Source: Clostridia bacterium
GTDB lineage: Bacteria > Bacillota > Clostridia > Christensenellales > Aristaeellaceae
Assembly (NCBI GenBank): GCA_017537105.1
Contig: JAFWBZ010000018.1
Span: 1-10,843, forward strand
Length of the DNA stretch: 10,843 nucleotides
Direction: 5' to 3'
Shown here: positions 6,667 to 10,843 of the stretch, one piece after another
Position numbering within the stretch: position 1 is the first letter of the stretch
Layout of the letters: each line of letters opens with the position of its first letter
Made by a program: the position numbers and the translations under genes
Notes under the pieces: generated by a model
Seen by the model: only the letters and a program-made list of their open reading frames with translations
Told to the model about the DNA's origin: nothing
Databases searched by the model: none

Positions 6667-8139
6667 TTATCGTATGACCTCGAGGATGTTCTCCTCGGTG
6701 ATCTCGTCGCCGGTCATCTCACCCACGATGGCACCGTCCTTCATCACGACCACGCGGCTGCAGTTGACTACCACCTCCGCCAGGTCGTCCGAGATGATGA
6801 TGACCGCCAGGCCGTTGTTGGCCAGGTCGTGCACCAGCGCGTGGATATCCTGTTTCGCGCCGATGTCCACGCCCACGGTGGGTCCGTTCAGGATCAGCAC
6901 GTCCAGGTCGTTGTTCAGCCATTTGGCCAGCACGATCTTCTGCTGGTTGCCGCCGGACAGCGTCGAGGCGTGCTTGTGGGCGTCGTCCGTGGCGATGGAG
7001 AAGGTCTTGACCCATTCGTTGGACTTCTCGAACACCTCGTCGTGCCGGATGGTGCCCAGCGTCCGGGTCAGCTGCTTCAGGGAGGCCAGCATGATGTTGT
7101 CCGCGATGGGCTGCTGCAGGCACAGGCCCTCGGTGAGCCGGTCCTCCGGCACGTAGCCGATGCGCAGCTTCTGGGCGGCGATGGGGGAGGTGATCTTCAC
7201 CGGCTTCCCGTTCATCAAGATGGTGCCGGAATCGACCTTGCCCAGGCCGAACAGCGACAGCGCCAGCTCCGTGCGGCCGGAGCCCAGCAGGCCCGTGATG
7301 CCCAGGATCTCGCCCTTGCGCAGGTCGAAGGACACGTCGTGGTACTTCTCCTTCCAGGTCAGGTGCTCCACCTTCAGCACCGGCTCCTTGGAGATGTTCG
7401 TGGGCACGAAGTAGTTGTCCACCAGCTCGCGGCCGGTCATGTAGTAGGTGAAGTCCTTCTTCGTCAGCTCCGAGGTGGGGCCGGAATAGACGTTTTTGCC
7501 GTTGCGCATGATGCACACGTCGTCGGAGATCTCGAAGATCTCCTCCATCTTGTGGCTGATGAACATGATGGCGATGCCGGAGTCCCTGAGCTGGCGCACC
7601 GTCTTGAACAGCGCGTCCACCTCCTTCTTGGTCAGGGCGGTGGTGGGCTCGTCCATGATGATCAGCTTCGCGTTGAACAGCAGCGCGCGGCAGATGGCCA
7701 CCAGCTGCTTGTCCGCCACGGAGAGGTCGCCCATCTTGGCGTACAGGTCGATCTCGTAGCCGATCTTGGACAGCGCCTCCCGGGCGGTCTGCTCCCAGCG
7801 CTTGCGGTTGACGATGCGCCGGTTGGCGGTGATCTCCGAGTTGATGGCCAGGTTCTCCATCACCGTCAGGTTCGGGAAGATGGACAGATCCTGGTAGATG
7901 ACCTGGATGCCCAGCCGGGTGGCGTCGGCAGGGGTGATCCTGTGGATGGGCTGTCCCTCGAACAGGATCTCGCCCTCATCCCGGGTGTAGACGCCGGAGA
8001 TGATCTTCACGAGCGTGGATTTGCCGCATCCGTTTTCCCCGGCGAGGCACATGACCTTGCCGGGCCTGACCGCGAAATTGACGTGGTCCAGCGCGTGCAC
8101 GCCGCCGAAGCGCTTGTCAATTCCCGTCATCAGAAGCAT
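6667..8139 (-). CDS. Sugar ABC transporter ATPase with two nucleotide-binding domains (RbsA/RhaT-like)
   Basis: A 490-residue peripheral membrane ATPase that powers the importer. Domain 1 has Walker A GENGCGKST (34-42), signature LSVADKQ (139-145), Walker B LIIMDEPTTALT (159-170) and the switch His in ISHKMEE (194-200). Domain 2 has the degenerate loop GLLGSGRTE (283-291, normal for this family), signature LSGGNQQK (394-401) and VLILNGPTVGVD (414-425). In this last element the usual Asp-Glu pair is Asn-Gly, so the second site probably does not hydrolyse ATP. The start is uncertain. The ATG at 8139 lacks an SD at normal distance. The ATG at 8130 overlaps the TGA of a six-codon upstream reading frame that has the good SD. 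A one-base insertion would join the two into a normal N-terminus (MSETMLLMTGIDKRF). The coordinates given use 8139. Confidence 0.93.
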   Translation of the reverse strand: MLLMTGIDKRFGGVHALDHVNFAVRPGKVMCLAGENGCGKSTLVKIISGVYTRDEGEILFEGQPIHRITPADATRLGIQVIYQDLSIFPNLTVMENLAINSEITANRRIVNRKRWEQTAREALSKIGYEIDLYAKMGDLSVADKQLVAICRALLFNAKLIIMDEPTTALTKKEVDALFKTVRQLRDSGIAIMFISHKMEEIFEISDDVCIMRNGKNVYSGPTSELTKKDFTYYMTGRELVDNYFVPTNISKEPVLKVEHLTWKEKYHDVSFDLRKGEILGITGLLGSGRTELALSLFGLGKVDSGTILMNGKPVKITSPIAAQKLRIGYVPEDRLTEGLCLQQPIADNIMLASLKQLTRTLGTIRHDEVFEKSNEWVKTFSIATDDAHKHASTLSGGNQQKIVLAKWLNNDLDVLILNGPTVGVDIGAKQDIHALVHDLANNGLAVIIISDDLAEVVVNCSRVVVMKDGAIVGEMTGDEITEENILEVIR

Positions 8140-8150
8140 GTTTCAGACAT
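8130..8150 (-). CDS. Possible six-codon leader ORF coupled to the ATPase gene (or a frameshifted N-terminus)
   Basis: The ATG at 8150 has AGGAG (8164-8160) exactly 9 bases upstream, the best ribosome-binding site near the ATPase gene. It reads M-S-E-T-C-F and then TGA; this stop overlaps an in-frame ATG of the ATPase as TGATG (8132-8128). Either the ATPase is translated by termination-reinitiation, or one base has been lost and MSET is the true ATPase N-terminus. Confidence 0.4.
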   Translation of the reverse strand: MSETCF

Positions 8151-8184
8151 GCTGCATAGCTCCTTTGTTTGATTTCGCATAACC

Positions 8185-8225
8185 GCTGATGGCATCGTGG
8201 CGCCGCGCCCCGCGATCCCATCAGC
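8185..8225 (-). other. Second intercistronic stem-loop before the ATPase gene
   Basis: GCTGATGG (8185-8192) pairs with CCATCAGC (8218-8225). After one mismatch, ATCG (8194-8197) pairs with CGAT (8213-8216). It lies just 3' of the stronger hairpin in the transcript and may add to mRNA stability or modest attenuation between the binding-protein and ATPase genes. Confidence 0.45.
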
Positions 8226-8241
8226 GCTCTTGAACCGTGAA

Positions 8242-8272
8242 CGAGGCAGGGAAGCGATACTTCCCTGCCTCG
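8242..8272 (-). other. Strong intercistronic hairpin after the binding-protein gene (attenuator or mRNA stabiliser)
   Basis: A perfect 13-bp stem (8242-8254 with 8260-8272) closes a 5-base loop, 34 bases after the binding-protein stop codon. No T-run follows on the minus strand (TTCACGGTTC), so it is not a full intrinsic terminator. A structure in this place fits the common arrangement that keeps binding-protein mRNA more abundant than the downstream transporter mRNA, by blocking 3' exonucleases or by partial termination. Confidence 0.65.
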
Positions 8273-8305
8273 CGCGAATCGGTTGTCCCGAGGCTTGTTT
8301 GAAGC

Positions 8306-9283
8306 TTAGAAGCCGAAGGACCGCCAGTTGTCCTTGGTGACGGTGATGTCGCAGTCACCGATCAGCACCTTGCCGACCAAGCGGCACTTGCTGTACTCCT
8401 CGATGCCCAGGTCGGCGCCATCCTCGATGGTCTCGCCGTTGAACATCTTCAGGCCGCAGTTCAGCATCGCCTTGGCAGCCACGCCGGGATCCCACAGGGC
8501 CACGCACTCCAGGATGCCCTCATCGAGCAGGTCGCCGACCTCGCTGGGGATGGCCACGTTGATGGCGAACATCTGGCCGGTCAGGCCCATGTCAGCGATG
8601 GCGCGGGCGGCGCCGGGAGCGCTGAAGGAGCCGGTGCCCAGGATGCCCTTCAGGTTCGGATACTTCTCCTTCAGCTGCATGGTGAGGTTGTAGGCCTGCT
8701 GAGCGTCGGAGTTGTCCTCAACGCGCCTGTCCTCGACCAGGGTCATGTTCGGATAGGCCTCTTCCTGACGCGCCACGGCGCCGTCGGCCCAGTTGTTGTG
8801 GGATTCCATCGTCATGGAGCCGACCATGGTGATGTACTCGCCCTCTTCGCCCATCTGGCGGGCCAGGTTGTCCATCAGGAACGCACCCAGGCTGCCATCG
8901 TCATGGGCCTCGATGTCGAAGTCGATGTTCTCCATGCTGGCGGCCTCGGTGGCGATGACGATGATGCCCTTCTCACGGGCCTGCTTGCAGATCTCCTCGG
9001 TGGCGGCGGGGTCGTTCGGGGAGAAGCACAGGATGTCCACGCCCTGGTTGACCAGGTCGGTCATGATCTGAACCTGCGCGGCGGCGTCCACCTCGGTGGG
9101 GCCCTTGTAGATCACGTCATAGCCGGACTCGGTCGCCCACTCTTCGACGTTCTTCTGGACATAATCCCACCAGGCCTGGCCGATGACTTTCGGCACAAAG
9201 GCGATCGTGGGGGTTCCCTCCGCCAGGGCGGCCACCGACATGAGCATCATGACGGCAATCAGCAGTGCTACGATCTTCTTCAT
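8306..9283 (-). CDS. Periplasmic sugar-binding protein of the RhaS/LsrB type
   Basis: A 325-residue exported substrate-binding protein (Peripla_BP_4 class), first gene of the operon. Residues 1-21 form a signal peptide: MKK, a hydrophobic core, and a likely cut after AALA. There is no lipobox Cys. The mature part resembles RhaS/LsrB: IAFVPKVIGQAWWD (27-40), GPTEVDAAAQ (61-70), VNQGVDILCFSPNDP (78-92), the hinge region VALWDPG (261-267) and a C-terminal NWRSFGF (319-325). This group binds rhamnose, autoinducer-2 and related small sugars. The extra Trp residues near the start (A-W-W-D at 37-40) lie where the ligand pocket begins in relatives and could favour a less polar, for example methylated, sugar; this last point is inference. 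The SD AGGAGGA is 8-9 bases before the ATG. The gene is followed by a strong hairpin. Confidence 0.92.
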   Translation of the reverse strand: MKKIVALLIAVMMLMSVAALAEGTPTIAFVPKVIGQAWWDYVQKNVEEWATESGYDVIYKGPTEVDAAAQVQIMTDLVNQGVDILCFSPNDPAATEEICKQAREKGIIVIATEAASMENIDFDIEAHDDGSLGAFLMDNLARQMGEEGEYITMVGSMTMESHNNWADGAVARQEEAYPNMTLVEDRRVEDNSDAQQAYNLTMQLKEKYPNLKGILGTGSFSAPGAARAIADMGLTGQMFAINVAIPSEVGDLLDEGILECVALWDPGVAAKAMLNCGLKMFNGETIEDGADLGIEEYSKCRLVGKVLIGDCDITVTKDNWRSFGF

Positions 9284-9398
9284 TCTTGTTTTCCTCCTGT
9301 CTTTCTATATAACCTCCGCTTCTGCGGAAATCATCGAATGCCCGGATTCCCGGCCCCGGCCGGGGACAAAACCCCCTCCGGCCCGATTGTTGAATCCA
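9284..9398 (-). other. 5' leader of the operon mRNA
   Basis: About 115 bases separate the predicted transcription start from the first ATG. The leader contains a 12-base GC palindrome (9354-9365) and a small 5-bp hairpin (9315-9319 with 9324-9328), then AGGAGGA (9298-9292). I saw no cobalamin or SAM riboswitch features such as a B12 box. Confidence 0.4.
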
Positions 9399-9405
9399 TA
9401 ACATA

Positions 9406-9434
9406 ATAATAGCAAATCGCCCTGGGGTTGTCAA
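9406..9434 (-). promoter_or_regulatory. Main operon promoter (sigma70-type)
   Basis: On the minus strand a perfect -35 TTGACA (9434-9429) and a -10 TATTAT (9411-9406) are separated by exactly 17 bases. Transcription should start near 9399. The region just upstream (9435-9484) is AT-rich, with short repeats that could bind the divergent AraC regulator. Confidence 0.8.
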
Positions 9435-9661
9435 CCACATAGATATAGAGGTTTCAAGATAAAATTGTATTTTTTTAATATCTTCACCCTTCGGGACGGC
9501 GGGAGGACGCCCGCCGCCCGCCCGGCTCCGGACGGTGCGCAATGTTTTTCTTTTCTGCGAAAGGGGACAATATAGGAAAGTGAAATTGTAGGCTTTGTAC
9601 GGGCGACGGAGGGAACGGTGAAGAAAAAGAGGATATTTTTCATTTTTCCGGGCGCAAGGGA
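9435..9661. promoter_or_regulatory. Divergent control region between the operon and the AraC gene
   Basis: This non-coding stretch lies between the -35 boxes of the two divergent promoters. It is AT-rich at both ends with a GC-rich island in the middle that holds a 7-bp dyad (9497-9503 with 9510-9516). Candidate operator elements are AAGATA/TATCTT arms separated by 17 bases (9456-9461 and 9479-9484) and the octamer AAATTGTA at 9462-9469 and again at 9583-9590. None of these is proven; the AT-rich ones could arise by chance. Small open frames here are not convincing genes. Confidence 0.45.
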
Positions 9662-9690
9662 TGGACAAATCGGGCGGATTCCTGTATAAT
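9662..9690 (+). promoter_or_regulatory. Promoter of the AraC-family regulator gene
   Basis: TGGACA (9662-9667), a 17-base spacer and a perfect TATAAT (9685-9690) predict a start near 9697, about 18 bases before the ATG at 9715. The promoter overlaps the reading-frame extension upstream of that ATG, which argues against translation starting at 9661. Confidence 0.75.
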
Positions 9691-9714
9691 TTTGACATCG
9701 GAGGGAACGCGGGC

Positions 9715-10620
9715 ATGCGGCACAACTACTACGCGGACGACCTGGAGCACGACATCGTGGGGTCCTGTCCCCACGACGCCTACTACATCGCGCCCAAGGC
9801 CGTCGATTTGAACAATCTTTATATGCAGGTCAACCGGGCGGGCATCGTCATGCAGACGCCCCGGGACTTTCTGATCTCCCGGGACGACGCCTATCGCTAC
9901 AGCCTGATCCACTGCGTGATCTACGGGAAGGGCAGCGTGTCCTACCGGGGGCACACCTTCGCCGTCCACGCCGGGCAGGCCTTCGTGTTTGCGCCCAACG
10001 AGGGCCACATGTACAACACCGATCCCCGGGACCCGATGGGGCTGGTGTGGGTGGAGTACGGCGGCGGCAACAGCGCGCAGCTCACCGCCCACATCCTCGA
10101 TCTGGGCGGGCCGATCTACGAGGGGCGGACCTTCGTGGACGTGCTGAACCTGATCACCTCCATCCTCTACCAGCCCCGGCAGGAGGGGCCGGGCATCAGC
10201 CTGAAGCTGTACGAGATCCTGATGTGCCTGTGCAAGCGTGTGGAGATCGAGAGCAGCAGCCGCCCCGTCAACCACGAGATCCTGAAGTACATCGACGAGA
10301 ACATCGACCACCGCCTGAGCCTGACGGAGATCTCCCGGGCCTTCGGCTACCACCCCGCCTACTTCTCCAGCTTCTTCTCGAAGATGATGGGCACGACCTT
10401 CTCCAAGTACGTCATGAACCGCAAGATCAGCCACGCCTGCTACCTGCTGGAGACCACCAGCTGGTCCGTGGAGCGCATCGCCCAGGAGCTGGGCTTCTGC
10501 GACATCAGCCACTTCATCCAGCGCTTCAAGGCCATCAAGGGCGTCACCCCCATGGCCTATCGCAGCAGCAGCGTGCTCTACCAGAAGAAGCACGGCAGCC
10601 GCCGCGTCGCGGAGGGATAG
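9715..10620 (+). CDS. AraC-family transcriptional regulator with cupin sensor domain
   Basis: A 301-residue regulator read divergently from the operon, so probably its local, ligand-responsive activator. The N-terminal half (about 15-110) is a cupin-like sugar-sensing domain with typical pieces HCVIYGKGSVSYRG (66-79), the HAGQAFVFAPNEGHMY run (85-100) and VWVEYGG (111-117). The C-terminal part is the double helix-turn-helix of HTH_18: LSLTEISRAFGYHPAYFSSF (201-220) and SVERIAQELGFCDISHFIQR (251-270), ending in FKAIKGVTPMAYR. I place the start at 9715, because GGAGGG (9700-9705) lies 9 bases upstream and the promoter lies between 9661 and 9690. The frame is open to an ATG at 9661 that has no usable SD. 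The inducer is presumably the transported sugar or a product of it (inference). Confidence 0.93.
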   Translation: MRHNYYADDLEHDIVGSCPHDAYYIAPKAVDLNNLYMQVNRAGIVMQTPRDFLISRDDAYRYSLIHCVIYGKGSVSYRGHTFAVHAGQAFVFAPNEGHMYNTDPRDPMGLVWVEYGGGNSAQLTAHILDLGGPIYEGRTFVDVLNLITSILYQPRQEGPGISLKLYEILMCLCKRVEIESSSRPVNHEILKYIDENIDHRLSLTEISRAFGYHPAYFSSFFSKMMGTTFSKYVMNRKISHACYLLETTSWSVERIAQELGFCDISHFIQRFKAIKGVTPMAYRSSSVLYQKKHGSRRVAEG

Positions 10621-10653
10621 CCCCGCGGGGGAAAGATCCCTTTAATATGTAAC

Positions 10654-10686
10654 AAACCACATGCCAAACTCCGGCATGTGGTTTTC
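10654..10686. terminator. Bidirectional intrinsic terminator between convergent genes
   Basis: A 12-bp stem (10654-10665 with 10673-10684) with a 7-base loop. It is flanked by A-rich sequence on one side and TTTT on the other, so it can end the AraC transcript and the minus-strand gene that finishes at 10699. Confidence 0.8.
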
Positions 10687-10698
10687 CATGGCACCCCT

Positions 10699-10842
10699 TC
10701 ACAGGTTCAGCAGCACCAGGCCCGCGAGGCCGAAGAGGAGCATCAGCCAGCCGCTGCGGCTGACCTTTTCGCGGTAGACCACCGCGCCCACGACCCACAT
10801 CAGCAGCACCAGGCCGCCCTGCCGCAGCGGGAACAGCACGAT
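10699..10842 (-). CDS. C-terminal end of a DMT/EamA-type membrane transporter (partial)
   Basis: Reading the minus strand in from the window edge gives 47 residues and a TGA at 10701-10699. The peptide has two hydrophobic segments around a basic loop: FPLRQGGLVLLMWVVGAVVY, then REKVSRSGW, then LMLLFGLAGLVLLNL. An E-K-x-S-x-x-x-W loop followed by a final hydrophobic helix is typical of the end of drug/metabolite transporter (EamA, 10-TMS) proteins. The start lies outside the window. It is separated from the AraC gene by a terminator and is probably not part of the cassette. Confidence 0.65.
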   Translation of the reverse strand: MVLFPLRQGGLVLLMWVVGAVVYREKVSRSGWLMLLFGLAGLVLLNL

Positions 10843-10843
10843 G

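Noticed and set aside
3361..8172. Very long plus-strand open frame (about 1600 codons) opposite the operon, and a similar one at 1103-2989
   Set aside because: It lies antisense to well-recognised genes. It is rich in His, Gly, Asp, Val and Gln with no domain-like sequence. GC-rich third positions on the coding strand remove stops from the opposite frame.
9284..9400. Cobalamin or SAM riboswitch in the operon leader, expected for a B12-dependent pathway
   Set aside because: No B12-box-like sequence or matching multi-stem layout was seen, and the leader is short, with only a GC palindrome and a small hairpin.
9498..9530. Possible G-quadruplex on the minus strand of the control region
   Set aside because: Only three clear GGG runs are close together, so a stable four-tract structure is not supported.
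9431..9643. 70-codon minus-strand open frame in the divergent control region
   Set aside because: It has no SD and low-complexity, AT-driven composition, and it overlaps the operon promoter and candidate operator sites.
9661..9714. Upstream ATG at 9661 as start of the AraC regulator
   Set aside because: It has no properly spaced SD, and the TGGACA/TATAAT promoter lies inside this stretch; the ATG at 9715 has GGAGGG at good distance.
9640..10593. 317-codon minus-strand open frame opposite the AraC gene
   Set aside because: It is a composition shadow of the regulator gene; the plus-strand protein has clear cupin and HTH_18 motifs, a promoter and an SD.
1..10843. CRISPR arrays, tRNA/rRNA genes, insertion sequences or attachment sites
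   Set aside because: I saw no regularly spaced repeats, cloverleaf-like sequences, transposase motifs or flanking terminal repeats on reading through the window.

Overview
The window is GC-rich over nearly all its length. Strong AGGAGG-type Shine-Dalgarno (SD) sequences precede most genes, promoters are sigma70-like, and corrinoid-dependent methyl-transfer proteins are present. Together these suggest an anaerobic bacterium, most likely a high-GC member of the Clostridia/Firmicutes, probably gut or sediment associated; this assignment is an inference. The first ~230 bases are clearly AT-richer and hold the 3' end of an unrelated gene.

Layout. (1) 3-233, plus strand: C-terminal piece of an unrecognised protein, then a strong GC-rich hairpin (337-364) that probably terminates transcription from both sides. 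(2) 9283 down to 424, minus strand: one long gene set read right to left. It starts at a near-consensus promoter (-35 TTGACA, -10 TATTAT) and encodes a sugar-type substrate-binding protein, a strong intercistronic hairpin, a double-domain sugar ABC ATPase and two BPD_transp_2 permeases. After a 180-base AT-rich gap with a possible second promoter come a UroD-fold protein (UroD1), an L-rhamnose mutarotase-like protein, a corrinoid (B12) protein, a homocysteine S-methyltransferase-domain protein, and a second, MtaA-like UroD-fold methyltransferase (UroD2). (3) 9715-10620, plus strand: a divergent AraC-family regulator with its own promoter and a bidirectional terminator. (4) 10699-10842, minus strand: C-terminal end of a probable DMT/EamA-type membrane transporter.

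How the genes may work together. The transporter composition (binding protein, one double ATPase, two different permeases) plus a mutarotase matches the RhaSTPQ-U type of rhamnose uptake system. No kinase, isomerase or aldolase is present. Their place is taken by the parts of a corrinoid methyltransferase system: two UroD-fold proteins, one corrinoid protein and one zinc/homocysteine module. My main hypothesis is that this is a self-contained, AraC-controlled cassette that imports an O-methylated (deoxy)sugar, removes the methyl group onto cobalamin, and passes it to homocysteine or another acceptor. I know of no described system of exactly this make-up, but I could not search for one.
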